64,000 bases of DNA, taken from Merluccius polli. Taxonomy: Eukaryota > Chordata > Actinopteri > Gadiformes > Merlucciidae. Under the pieces are notes generated by a model, which was not told the origin of the DNA, searched no databases, and was given only the letters and a program-made list of their open reading frames with translations. Where the stretch lies: contig JAOPHQ010002846.1 of NCBI GenBank assembly GCA_030340625.1, positions 340,001 to 404,000 of the forward strand. Direction: 5' to 3'. The position numbers and the translations under genes are program-made. Positions 1-11,449 of the stretch are shown here, in pieces. The first letter of the stretch is position 1. Each line of letters starts with the position of its first letter.

Positions 1-1099
1 AGAGATGGGCTGTACACAGTTGAAAAGCGCTGGAATCTGATATTGACCGGATCTCCACCTGCCCTCCATGAAACATTCATAGAGTAAAGGGATAGAGGAC
101 GCATAAGGTGTTGCACAACACACACATACACACACACACACATGTAGTACACATACACATCCATGCAAACACACACTAATGCACACACACGTGGGCATGC
201 ACACGTAGATAGATACACACACACACCCACACGCGCTTCTTGTTATTTTGGTTTGTTTGTTTGACTCGAGATAATCTTTCTGCCTCAAGTTATTACAGTT
301 TAGAGGAACACCTTAAATGCCTAACAGACTCAAACAGAAGAACAGTAGTTTTCCACTCCTGCGGCCAGAAGTGTCTCATCATTCTACTGCCAGCCCAGCA
401 GCAAATGCACTCACACACTGACACTGGATTCTTCTTCCTCTTTTTCCCGGGCAGCCATTTCCCTGTAGATCCATTACAGTGGTTAGCCTTATCTTATCTT
501 TAAACAAGAGAAAGTAAATGGCGCTCCCTCCTGCCCAATTGCGGTCTGATTGCAGAAGAGGTTGAGGCCAGTTCAACATGGCACTGGCCCGGCTTGTGTC
601 TTACTGTTGCTACAGTGAGACCCGGTATCCTGATGAGCCCGAGGTACCTGTCTGCCACACCGGACGTGACGGAGGGGGCGGGGGGGGGGGGGGGGGGGGG
701 GGGCGGAGGCTCATGACCTGTCGTGTCACCACCGCGTCACCGCCGAGTCGTCGACGTGCCCATGCTCCTGACACAGGTCATTGGTGAAGTCGCGGTAGAG
801 AAAAAAAAAACACAGGGAAAACCACATATGTACTTTTTTCTGCCAGGGGGAGGCCACGTTTAGCTCTTTGGAAAATTGTATGAAGTGCAATTACATGCTT
901 CACTTGAATTTAAACCGCCATACCTAGGGCAAAAAGGTGGATGGCTAATTTGTGAGGCATGAATGCATATTGGTCATAATATGTCTTATGTGGCATGTCC
1001 TAGACTACTGCTAATTTATGGCAATACAGGTCACCTGGTGAATAATAGTGCACCTGCACTCTCTTTGTGTTGGCCTATTTATTTTTCTGGCTGTGTGAC

Positions 1100-1143
<44 letters not shown>

Positions 1144-2600
1144 TCATAGAAAGGGACCCCAATTGAATTTGAATTAAATTAAAATAACGTTTAAATGGGT
1201 TACCATGCAAAAACTGGTACCAGTCACTTGTTTTGTGTTTTTAATGACTGTCAATTAGAATCCTGTTTGTCACAGAGTACATCTGTCATCTGTCTACTGT
1301 GTGGTTGACTGGCCCTTTTCTTTGAACTGGGACTAATGATCCTCTCCTTGTTTATTTGTGCTCTATTAACATCTCATTGCTGCTCTGCCAGACAGACAGA
1401 CAGACAGACATTTATGACAGACAGCATAACCTTCTGGGAATATTATCAAATGTCAACGTGACAATGTCCAATTTAACGTGAGTTCGAGGAATATCGCAAT
1501 AAAGACAACCATAATACGAATTCTGACATTTCAACTGACAAAAAAGACACAAAAAACGCTACGCAAAATCCTAGCGTTGATGTGACATTAAAACACAGAG
1601 CCTAAAATACGGCTGTCAATATCACATCCTTATAAGCCTATAGGGAATGTGAAGGTACATCACACCGGGCGCCAGACAGAACCAACAGAGACAGCGACCT
1701 CTAAACATGGCGCACTGAACATTGTGTGACGTCAACTTCGCATTCCCAATATCACCCATCTAGCTGTGGGTGGTGTGGGTGAGGTATAGGACAAACCACC
1801 AGAGCCAGGTGATCATAATATAAATAATCATAATACACAAATTATAAATATAATTGAACTGCCCTCTCTTCAGAAAACAAGTGATGTTTTCATTTAAAGT
1901 GGAAGAGGGGATGAGGCACACAGAAGACTAATGTACAATAAGACATAATACAAGAACAAATAATCTACTGGAACTGGTACCTGTCAGTCTACCTTTTCTC
2001 TCCAAGAGCGTGTCTCAGTGTAACCTTTACCACCAAACCACTCTATAACTCAAGACATCTCACAGATTACAAAGGTTTACACCTGCACCCTGTCATGTCT
2101 GCCATCGTCACCCAGCACTGTGGTAAATGATTTCATTATGAACTGTAGCAGTAGACCCCCTGCCCGGCTCCTCCAACACACAGGACACCGGTAGTTGTTG
2201 TATACAGCCAGTTTACTGGAGATTTGGCAAGATGGTACAAGCCAGAGCAGATGTTACATGCTGTCACGACACAGCACTCTCCCTGAGTGGGTGTTGGTGA
2301 TAGGTACTTCATCCTGTGTGCCATGATTGCTCAGACACCACAGGTATGCAGCCTCACCTAGCCCCAGAGTATAATCAGTCAGACTCGGGCCGGGTGAGGC
2401 TGCTTAAGGGGGCCATCCATCCCCGCAAATCAGAGGAAAAAAACAACCCCAAACCCCATTGCCCTGACACCTCCCCAGTGTGAACCCCCCCGCCCACCTC
2501 CATCCCGGAGACCAGAGGGGCTGCTGCCTTGGCTCGCGGATGTGTTTGGACTGTGTGGCGCCGTGAGAGGATGCATGCTCGAGGGTCGATACGTCCCAGC
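1..2600. other. Unassigned DNA with simple repeats
   Basis: No coding region or recognisable transposon was found here. The stretch holds a degenerate CA-rich tract (about 120-236), a run of G (about 673-703), a GA microsatellite (about 1099-1141) and a short GACA array (about 1389-1410). The longest open frames are short, run through these repeats and show no domain. Confidence 0.6.
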
Positions 2601-2639
2601 CCTGTGGCTCCAGGCACAAGGGGTATTGGCCCCATCTGG

Positions 2640-2995
2640 TGGCCAACGCACCACGCCGCACCCAGGGGTGCGTCGCACACCTGCGTGCAATAAGCCCACT
2701 GATTGGAGAAAACCCAAAGGCCCTATATAAAGGGGAGCTACCTGCCATTAGCGAGAGTGGTTGGAAAGGAGGCGTACGTGGCAGGTACAAGGCCACAGAG
2801 GAAGAGGAACCAGGACCTAAGAACGGATTACGGGCGTGACAGAGATATCCTGGAGTAGCGCAGCCGCGGCTAGGCGCTGGACAAAAGACATTTGACTTTG
2901 TTCTGAGGAACGTGGAGACGGGCTCCGAAAACCGACCCCTGGACCTTTTGCCGGGTTTTTTTGTTCCAGTTTCTACGAACTCTCTTTTCTCTATA
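2640..2995 (+). mobile_element. LTR/leader remnant of a Ty3/Gypsy-like element
   Basis: A TATA box (TATATAA, 2724-2730) lies in GC-rich DNA just upstream of a Gypsy pol fragment on the same strand. What follows runs directly into reverse transcriptase without a primer-binding site, gag or protease that I can see. I infer that an LTR or leader was joined to pol by internal deletion. The limits are uncertain, and no second LTR was found to confirm the assignment. Confidence 0.4.
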
Positions 2996-3002
2996 CCGGC
3001 CC

Positions 3003-4247
3003 GGGATGAAGTGCAGGTGGGGGCGGGGCTGTCCCCACATCAGCGACAAATGACGCTCGAGCTAGTCGAACGGAACACGGACGTCTTCTCCTCACTGCCC
3101 GGGCAGACAGAAGTGGTCTGCCACGAAATTCGCACCCGGCCTGGGCAGACAGTCCACCAACGCCCGTACCAAGTGCCGGAGGCTCGCCGGGTGGCGATTC
3201 AGGAGGAGGTACAAAAGATGCTGGAGTTAGGGGTCATAGAGGAGTCCCAGAGTGCATGGGCAAGCCCGATTGTACTGGTACCGAAGCCCGACGGAACAGT
3301 GCGTTTCTGTAATAACTACCGGAAACTCAACGAGGTGTCGGAATTTGATGCCCACCCCATGCCGCGGGTGGACGAGCTCATCGACTCGTTGGGCCACGCG
3401 CGGTTCCTGACTACGCTGGACCTGACAAAAGGATACTGACAGGTCCCCCTCTCCCCCGCAGCAAAGGCCAAGACGGCATTCGCCACCCCCACGGGATTGT
3501 ACCAGTACACGCGACTACCCTTTGGGCTGCACGGCGCACCGGCCACCTTCCAGCGGTTAATGGACCGGGTTCTGGCCCCCCACCGGCAGTATGCAGCGGC
3601 TTACCTGGATGACGTCGTGATCCAAAGCCCGGACTGGGGGAGCCACCTGTCCCGGGTACAAGCGGTACTCGATTCCCTGCGGGAGGCGGGGTTCACCGCG
3701 AATCCGAAAAAGTGCCGCCTCGCCTTCAGTGAGACTAATTACCTCGGCTACACGATCGGCCGGGGACTAGTCAAACCCCAGGAGGCCAAACTGCGGGCCA
3801 TCCGAGAGTGGCCGCGGCCCGTTACCAAGAGACAGGTCCGAGCCTTCCTGGGTCTGGCCGGATATTACCGGCGGTTCATAGGGGGCTTTGCCACCATCGC
3901 AGCGCCTCTTACCGAGCTTACCACAAAACGCCACTCCCGGATGGTAGGGTGGAACCCAGCCGCCGAGGCGGCGTTTGCGCAACTAAAGCAAGCACTCTGC
4001 ACTGGGCCAGTGCTCATGGCCCCGGATTTTACCCAGGAGTTCGTGGTCCAGGCAGATGCCTCTGAAGTGGGGTTGGGGGCTGTCCTCTCCCAGCTGCGGG
4101 GAGGGGAGGAGCACCCCGTCCTATACATTAGCCGAACGCTCCTGCCCCGGGAGCGCAACTACGCGACAGTAGAGAAGGAGTGTTTGGCGGTGACCTGGGC
4201 CCTAGAGTCGCTGCGATTCTACCTATTGGGCCGGCGGTTGCATTTCA
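3003..4247 (+). pseudogene. Ty3/Gypsy pol fragment (RT to RNase H), broken
   Basis: The translation shows Gypsy-type reverse transcriptase in order: a QRPYQVP-like entry, SPIVLVPKPDG, an FCNNYRKLN motif (family norm FC.DYRKLN), LTTLDLTKGY, the catalytic YLDD at about 3603-3614, then AFLGLAGYYRRFI and an RNase H start (VVQADASEVGLGAVLSQ). The frame is interrupted by TGA at 3437-3439, where the family has a tryptophan codon, and continues in the same frame afterwards. The copy stops abruptly inside RNase H at about 4247, where a different dispersed repeat begins. Gag, protease and integrase are absent, so this is a dead fragment. GC content is much higher than in the flanks. Confidence 0.9.
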
Positions 4248-4335
4248 CGCACTAGTGATTGACAGGCAAGATGGATTCCCCGCACCAATCAGGGAAGAGA
4301 TGCCCCAATTGTATTTGCCGGGAGCAGTGTAAAAT
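4248..4335 (+). repeat. Dispersed repeat, copy 1
   Basis: About 85 bp (starting catttcacgcactagtgatt) recurs in the same orientation at about 7845-7935 with few differences. It begins exactly where the Gypsy pol fragment ends, so it marks the junction. The family was not recognised. Confidence 0.7.
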
Positions 4336-4633
4336 CTAAATGGGCTCATACAGAGGAAGGTGCAGTCAACTCTAAACCGATATTGTCAGCACATTTCACT
4401 CAGTAAGCACTGACGGATGGCTATGCCATTTCTGACAAATGACACTCAAATAATAGCTCAGATTTTAACTACAACTCCTTTAACACTAAACCTTACAAGA
4501 TGCTTATTAACATTATTGTGTGTTTATAAGCCTATATAAGTGTTAATAATGGCATTATAATACAGTTAATAGCAGGCTATAACACATTTATAAGCGCTTA
4601 TAAGAAACTTGTTAACAGTTTGCAAATGCTTAA

Positions 4634-5159
4634 AGGGGCACTTGGCAACTTTTTCAACTTAATAAACCCGTCTGGAAATCATTTGGATGGTTAAATGGTC
4701 TGGTCCGGTGTTAATGGTGACTATCCCCGCTCCCCCCAGCGCCCCCAGGTGGAAAACCAGCCTTGCAACTTTGGGACTACCGTCCCGGTAAATTGGAAAT
4801 GAGAAGTATCGCGAGAAGCGACAACGAGCGAGAAACACGAACTGCTTTACGGCAATTCAACATAAACACACACGCCCCCCTCAATAACGGTTAATCACGC
4901 CGGCTATACATGTCAATGTTCTATGATACAGTGTATAATGTATTACCCACCTCGGTAGACATCGCGCCACACGAAAAAGTCCGGCAACAAATGCACATGA
5001 GCAGCGGTAGAAAGGGGGAGGAGGGTGCCGCAAGTGAGTTTTTTTACGACAGTGTTGTGTAATATACGTCCCAGACCTGTAGGGGGAGCTCGTTGAGAAA
5101 ACATGCGATGACAAAAGTGAAAACCAGCGAAGAAATGGCTAGAGTTGCCAAGTTCCCCT
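4634..5159. mobile_element. Nested TTAA-flanked MITE
   Basis: The insert is bounded by TTAA at 4630-4633 and 5160-5163. Its termini are inverted repeats: AGGGGCACTTGGCAACT on the left, and AGGGGAACTTGGCAACT on reading inward from the right. The uninterrupted opposite arm of the host palindrome (around 6840) has a single TTAA at the equivalent place, which is a natural empty site. TTAA targets are typical of piggyBac and Kolobok elements. No coding sequence is seen. Confidence 0.85.
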
Positions 5160-5319
5160 TTAAGAACATTAATAAAAGCCTCATGAGTATCTTATAATTG
5201 TTCATAATAGCATTACAAACACCCATAACCCACCCATTACGACTTTGTCATTCCTTTATTAATATTCTTTTGTTTGCTTATTGATATTAAAATATACTTT
5301 TTTGCTCATCTATTATAAG

Positions 5320-5625
5320 TTAACTATGCACTTGTTAACAGTTAACTATGCTTTTTGCAGCTACCGGATCTAAAGCGAGAACAATGCCTTATTAAGGCTA
5401 ATAAATCATTTATTATGCATTATTATGCCTTTAAGAATCTTTTTTTGTTTGCTTTATTAAAATAAAATATACTGTATTATGCCGTTATTATCAGTTAACT
5501 ATGCACTTGTTAACAGTTAACTATGCTTTTTGCAGCTACCGGATCTAAAGCAAGAACAATGCCTTATTAAGTCTAATAAATATTTCATTATGTGTTAATT
5601 AGGCCTACTGGTTAATGATTTTCAC
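5320..5625. repeat. 175-bp tandem duplication in the left palindrome arm
   Basis: The block starting ttaactatgcacttgttaac occurs at 5320 and again at 5495, followed in both cases by the same gctttttgcagctaccggat segment. The right arm has a single copy, so the duplication arose within the left arm. Confidence 0.8.
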
Positions 5626-5754
5626 AACCTCCACATCTAGAATGTGGTCAAGGTTGATATAATGGGAAGAAAAAAAAAAGCATAATACAACAAGTGTTTC
5701 AACTGTGAAGGCCAAAATTGTTTTATTTATTGCTGTGGACTAAAAATGTAAAAA

Positions 5755-6215
5755 CGGGTTCAGATACCCAAATCTGGAGAGGCGGAGATAGGCGCCGCGA
5801 GGCGTCCAGTGCGGTAACGCAAACGACCCCGGAGAAGCCGGCGGGAGCCCCGGGAAGAGTTCTCTTTTGTTTGTGAAGGGAAGGGCGCCCTGGAATGGGT
5901 TCGCCCCGAGATAGGGGCCCGTGCCCTGGAAAGCGTCGCGGTTCCGGCGGCATCCGGTGAGCTCTCGCTGGCCCTTGAAAATCCGGGTGAGAAGGTGTAA
6001 ATCTCGCGCCAGGCCGTACCCATATCCGCAGCAGGTCTCCAAGGTGAACAGCCTCTGGCATGATGGAACAAGGGGGGTAAGGGAAGTCGGCAAATCAGAT
6101 CCGTAACTTCGGGATAAGGATTGGCTCTAAGGGCTGGGTCGGTCGGTGGGGTGCGAAGCGGGGCTGGGCCTGGCCGCGGCTGGGGGAGCAGCTGCCGTCG
6201 CCTCCCATCGTCCTC
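5755..6215 (+). rRNA. 28S rRNA gene fragment captured in a transposon (pseudogene)
   Basis: The sequence reads as the conserved part of vertebrate large-subunit rRNA, sense on the plus strand. Landmarks are gcgccgcgaggcgtccagtg, ggagaagccggcgggagccc, gaatgggttcgccccgag, aagcgtcgcggttccggcgg, gtacccatatccgcagcagg, ggtgaacagcctctggcatg, aagggaagtcggcaaatcag and aacttcgggataaggattgg. Compared with the vertebrate sequence as I recall it, there are scattered substitutions, some of them CpG decay, and a few small changes such as the run after ggaacaa. The match fades near 6215 in what would be an expansion segment. It has no rDNA context: both sides are palindrome arms. It is therefore a captured fragment, not a functional gene. 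Confidence 0.95.
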
Positions 6216-7014
6216 ACCTGTCCGGAAGTGTTCGGGAAGGTTCGGTCCGAGGGGTTCAGTTCGGGCACTGAAGAAATCATGGAGACTGTTGCCTGTTGGA
6301 AAGGTGTACTTTTGAATTGCTGTGGTTCTAATGGACCATGTTTTTTTTTTTTTCAAAGTTAAAACAATGTTTACAGTTCCTTGAAAGTGTTTTTTTCTTT
6401 CTTTGAAATGCCTGTTTTAGGTGATTTTTATTTTGATACAGTTTTAGTAATACATCCACAGCAATAAATAAAACAATTTTGGCCTTCACAGTTGAAACAC
6501 TTGTTGTATTATGCATTTTTGTCTTCCCACTATATCAGCCTTGACCACATTCTAGATGTGGAAGTGGAAAAGCATATTAATCATTAATAAACGCATAATG
6601 AAATATTTATTAGCTTTATAAGGCATTGTTCTCGCTTTAGATCCGGTAGCTGCAAAAAGCATAGTTAACTGTTAACAAGTGCATAGTTAACTTATAATAG
6701 ATGAGCAATAAAGTATATTTTAATATCAATAAGCAAACAAAAGAAGATTAATAAAGGCATGGCAAAGATGTGGGTTATGGGTGTTTGTAATGCTATTATG
6801 AACAATTATACGATACTCATGAGGCTTTTATTAATGTTCTTAAGCATTTGCAAACTGTTAACACGTTTCTTATAAGCGCTTATAAATGTGTTATAGCCTG
6901 CTATTAACTGTATTATAATGCCATTATTAACACAAGCATCTTGTAAGGACTTACAAGGGCCTTATTACCTATTAATTAATGGTTATTACAAGGACCTTAA
7001 TATAAAGCGTTACC

Positions 7015-7844
7015 AAATTTCTTTTGGGATTAATAATGCTCTATCTTATCTTATCTTATCTTGTCTTCATGACACAACAACACCACAGCGATGGGAAAAT
7101 GGCTGTGCAGTTGGATAGTGCCAAGCTGTAGGTTAGCCGCAAGGTGAGGGACAGAGTGAGGCTAATGCATTGAGACATGCTAAATGCGAGCTAAAGCGCC
7201 TGCTGGACGCAGAGCAGGAGGGTCTCGGATCAAGAAAAAAGCGGAGGATGGGGGCGGAGCGGGGAGGGATGGGGGAGAGATCAGAGGGGTGGCGGTTAGC
7301 CGAGCACAAGGGGACCCTTAATAAAGAGTGACGTCGTGTGAGCTAAATAAAAGCATGCGTCGATACGGAGCCATGATAGGCTTGGCCACGCAGCTCGAAG
7401 CACGGCCCGGCTCGGTGGACACACAAGGGTAGATAATAAACAAATAACATCAGGTTCGCAGGTTTTACACAAAGCTTGGTGAAACACTACGCCAGGCAGG
7501 GATAGGGGAATGGGGTGAGGGGGTGAATATAAAAATTGAAAGGACTGTGCAACCTGATTGCCTCAAATCTGCCGCCCCCACCAAACCAGCTGTAAACCAG
7601 CTATCAACCACACACACTCCACATAAACATATGAAGTGACTATTATTTTAGCAATGTTATTGAAGAAATCGGGCACTTTCACCTCCGCTTCACTACCCAC
7701 TCTGACCTTAAAGCTGCTGTAGGTAATATTTGAGAGTTGTAAAGAGAGAGCGGAAATGAGCAGAAGAGAGGATTTTTTTTAACTAGACAACCCCAAAAAA
7801 TGTTGCGTTCTTTGCTTCCTCCTTTATCTGCCATTGATTGTTGC
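7015..7844. other. Unassigned DNA
   Basis: It holds a short cttat-type array (about 7040-7065). A segment at about 7547-7590 (gtgcaacctgattgcctcaa) recurs at about 7927-7965. No gene was recognised. Confidence 0.5.
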
Positions 7845-7935
7845 ATTTCATGCACCAGCGATTGACAGGCAAGATGGATTCCCCGAAACAATCAGGGAAG
7901 AGATGCCCTGATTTTATTCGCCGGGATGTGCAACC
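7845..7935 (+). repeat. Dispersed repeat, copy 2
   Basis: This is the second copy of the repeat at 4248-4335, here followed by a C-run and A-run. It shows that the sequence joined to the Gypsy fragment is an independent repeat. Confidence 0.7.
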
Positions 7936-8081
7936 TGATTGCCTCAAATCTGCCCCCCCCCCCAAAAAAAAAATAAACCTGAACCTGAACCACCAAGCCA
8001 CGGCTTGGGGTTTAAGGTCTGCTCTCATTGAGGCTGTGCTACTAACCTGACATGTGGGAACACCCAAGGACCCAACCTGTT

Positions 8082-8530
<449 letters not shown>

Positions 8531-8851
8531 TTTCGCATTCTTTAGCAGTCCCCTCAGAACAGCCATGGAAGAAGCTGCCCATTGCACTGCTAGGATTGGT
8601 GTTTCTTTGTTCATGCTTCATAATTTACCGGGCACACCTGAAACACCACACAGCACAAGGTCTCGACTGCAGACAACCTCTGCCTTTTAATGTGAAAGAA
8701 TGGTGCTGTCTGACAATGGACACTGCATTCCACCATGGAAGGAAAGAAAGAAAGTATTTCCGAGACTGACTGAGAAAGGGTGTTGGTGGTCAGGATATGA
8801 GTGCATTTGTGCTTTGCCACATTTGATGCATGTGTGTACACATATATATAT

Positions 8852-9386
8852 TAGTGGTGGGCCGTTATCGGCGTTAACGCGCTGCGATAACGCAAGACTC
8901 TTATCGCGCGATAAAAAGATTATCGCCGTTAATCTATTGTCAAAGTTGGGTTGGGAGCTGGGTCTATGCCGGATTTCCACCAAGGAAGGTAAGCGCCGCG
9001 GAACGGCTGCGCTGCGGAACGGCTGCGTCCTCTGCCCGGCGACCCCCCCCCCCCCCCGTCGGTCGTAGGTCTGGGCAGAAGCGCCTTAATGCACATGCTT
9101 ACCTGGGCTTCAGCCCGGGGCCTCGGCCAATCAGGGGCCTCTTAAAAAATATATATTTAAAAAAAGATGATAAACATCCGTATTCGCGGTGTCATGGACT
9201 GACCCCCCCCCCCCCCCCCCGTCAACAATCGTGAACCCCCCCCCCCCCCCCATCAACAATCGCGCACCTCTCCCCCTCCGGTCAACAATAGCACACGCAT
9301 ATTATGAATGCCTTCGACAGAATTCAAATGAGCCATTTTAATCTAGATTAATCTAGATTAAATAAATTAATCTATGCCCACCACTA
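8852..9386. mobile_element. hAT-type MITE, copy A
   Basis: The termini are TAGTGGTGGGC at 8852 and its inverse GCCCACCACTA ending at 9386. The interior has gttatcggcgttaacgcgct at one end and repeated taatctagat at the other. The element lies in an AT repeat with a probable 8-bp target duplication (atatatat at 8844-8851) whose right copy is broken by the Tc1 insertion at 9390. A related copy lies inverted at 63108-63884. No coding capacity is seen; three C-runs are present. Confidence 0.85.
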
Positions 9387-9391
9387 ATATA

Positions 9392-10611
9392 CACTCACCG
9401 GCCACTTTATTAGGTACACCTTGCTAGTACCGGGTTGGACCCCCTTTTGCCTTCAGAACTGCCTTAATCCTTCGTGGCACAGATTCAACAAGGTACTGGA
9501 AACATTCCTCAGAGAGTTTGGTCCATATTGACATGATAGCATCACGCAGTTGCTGCAGATTTGTCGGCTGCACATCCATGATGCGAATCTCCCGTTCCAC
9601 CACATCCCAAAGGTGCTCTATTGGATTGAGATCTGGTGACTGTGGAGGCCATTTGAGTACAGTGAACTCATTGTCATGTTCAAGAAACCAGTCTGAGATG
9701 ATTCGCGCTTTATGACATGGCGCGTTATCCTGCTGGAAGTAGCCATCAGAAGATGGGTACACTGTGGTCATAAAGGGATGGACATGGTCAGCAACAATAC
9801 TCAGGTAGTCTGTGGCTTTGACACGATGCTCAATTGGTACTAATAAGCCCAAAGTGTGCCAGGAAAATATCCCCCACACCATTACACCACCACCACCAGC
9901 CTGAACCGTTGATACAAGGCAGGATGGATCCATGCTTTCATGTTGTTGACGCCAAATTCTGACCCTACCATCCGAATGTCGCAGCAGAAATCGAGACTCA
10001 TCAGACCAGGCAACGTTTTTCCAATCTTCGATTGTCCAATTTTGGTGAGCCTGTGCGAATTGTAGCCTCAGTTTCCTGTTCTTAGCTGACAGGAGTGGCA
10101 CCCGGTGTGGTCTTCTGCTGCTGTAGCCCATCCGCCTCAAGGTTCGACGTGTTGTGCGTTCAGAGATGCTCTTCTGCATACCTCTGTTGTAACGAGTGGT
10201 TATTTGAGTTACAGTTGCCTTTCTATCAGCTCGAACCAGTCTGGCCATTCTCCTCTGACCTCTAGCATCAACAAGGCATTTGTGCCCACAGAACTGCCGC
10301 TCACTGGATATTTTCTCTTTTTCGGACCATTCTCTGTAAACCCTAGAGATGGTTGTGCGTGAAAATCCCAGTAGATCAGCAGTCTCTGAAATACTCAGAC
10401 CAGCCCGTCTGGCACCAACAACCATGCCACGTTCAAAGTCACTTAAATCACCTTTCTTCCCCATTCTGATGCTCGGTTTGAACTGCAGCAGATCGTCCTG
10501 ACCATGTCTACATGCCTAAATGCATTGAGTTGCTGCCATGTGATTGGCTGATTAGAAATTTGCGTTAACGAGCAGTTGGACAGGTGTACCTAATAAAGTG
10601 GCCGGTGAGTG
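9392..10611 (-). mobile_element. Complete Tc1-like transposon
   Basis: The element is 1,220 bp with perfect 29-bp terminal inverted repeats (9392-9420 and 10583-10611, beginning cactcaccggccactttatt). TA target-site duplications are at 9390-9391 and 10612-10613. It contains one uninterrupted transposase gene on the minus strand. Identical termini and an open frame indicate a recent insertion. Confidence 0.97.
9424..10464 (-). CDS. Tc1/mariner-superfamily transposase, intact
   Basis: This 346-aa protein catalyses cut-and-paste movement of its own element. The N-terminal part has a helix-turn-helix (LSISETADLLGFSRTTISR, about residues 23-41), a basic second DNA-binding part, then the DDE catalytic core. 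Catalytic residues are Asp155 (WSDESRF), Asp246 (QQDNAPCH) and Glu283 (SPDLNPIEHLW). The last two are separated by 36 residues, so the signature is DD36E by count rather than the DD34E of Tc1 and Sleeping Beauty. A DD36E lineage has been described (Incomer), but membership is unverified. There is no stop or frameshift. The start lies shortly inside the terminal repeat and the frame ends just before the other, as usual for compact Tc1 elements. Confidence 0.96.
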   Translation of the reverse strand: MGKKGDLSDFERGMVVGARRAGLSISETADLLGFSRTTISRVYREWSEKEKISSERQFCGHKCLVDARGQRRMARLVRADRKATVTQITTRYNRGMQKSISERTTRRTLRRMGYSSRRPHRVPLLSAKNRKLRLQFAQAHQNWTIEDWKNVAWSDESRFLLRHSDGRVRIWRQQHESMDPSCLVSTVQAGGGGVMVWGIFSWHTLGLLVPIEHRVKATDYLSIVADHVHPFMTTVYPSSDGYFQQDNAPCHKARIISDWFLEHDNEFTVLKWPPQSPDLNPIEHLWDVVEREIRIMDVQPTNLQQLRDAIMSIWTKLSEECFQYLVESVPRRIKAVLKAKGGPTRY

Positions 10612-10613
10612 TA

Positions 10614-10729
10614 TATACATATATATACTGTATATATAGGGTGACATACAATACTGTGTTGTCCTATTTTCAATTCCAGGTTACGTGGCCGATATAAAAG
10701 ATGCATATTTCTAAAATGCAGACAACAGA

Positions 10730-10777
<48 letters not shown>

Positions 10778-11339
10778 GGTCAGATGCAATTTTTCGGTTC
10801 TGACATGACATTTCTGTTCAGGACCAAACAACAATATCAACAAGCCAATCATAATTAGTTTGACGCAGAAACTTTAGAAAGAAGCACTACGAAAACTACT
10901 GAACCCAGTTGGACCCTAATTAGCTGTGCTTCCACAACAACGCAGCACTTTGACATGTGATGGCACAGACAAAGACGACGACAATGACAACATCGCTGTT
11001 TTTAATTTGAATCACACTACCCGCGTGGATGCTGCCATTGTATCCGTGGAGAGAGAGAGACTTCTCTGAGAATAGGTTCGACAAACAGCGACTTGACTGA
11101 CACCCTCATCCGAGGAGATAAAAGCCAATTGCAGCAGACTGTCTGTCACGCTAACCGTTGCAGGAGCCCTACAGAGACACAGAGGTTTTTCACGTGGCTT
11201 TACCAGTTGGGAATGAAGATGTCACCGGCAGCGGAAGCAAATGGGATGGAGAAATGTATTTATTCTCATACTCTGGTGATTTGACGCAACAAAAAAAGAA
11301 GAAAAATTAGGCATTCGTGATTAAATGGAATGTTATGTC

Positions 11340-11373
<34 letters not shown>

Positions 11374-11449
11374 CATCTGTGTTCATCGAAGTGGGAGTGC
11401 GTGTGCACGACTACAACTGTGTGCATTTAAGTGCATTCATAACCGCGGG
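10614..11449. other. Unassigned DNA with microsatellites
   Basis: An AT-rich tract continues the Tc1 target site. A GA tract (about 10735-10770) and a GT tract (about 11344-11371) follow. No gene was recognised. Confidence 0.6.

Larger units (their letters stand above)
4490..7014. mobile_element. Long palindromic (foldback) DNA element carrying 28S rDNA
   Basis: The two ends are inverted copies. The left-arm segments at 4535-4632, 5164-5400 and 5620-5738 match the reverse complement of 6460-6960 almost base for base, including the block with gctaccggatctaaagc. The right end finishes with the terminus GGTAACGCTTTATATTAAGG (read inward from 7014), which resembles a MITE terminus common in fish. 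The left terminus is missing or altered before about 4490. The left arm is longer because of a nested MITE (4634-5159) and a 175-bp internal duplication. Between the arms lies 28S ribosomal DNA. No transposase is encoded, so the element would be non-autonomous. The superfamily is not settled. Confidence 0.8.

Noticed and set aside
2404..2796. Overlapping open frames of 95-130 codons on the minus strand
   Set aside because: They run antisense through the LTR-like GC-rich region and have no recognisable domain.
5760..6356. 198-codon open frame on the minus strand
   Set aside because: It is antisense to the captured 28S rRNA segment and continues into a palindrome arm; GC-rich rRNA gives long open frames by chance.
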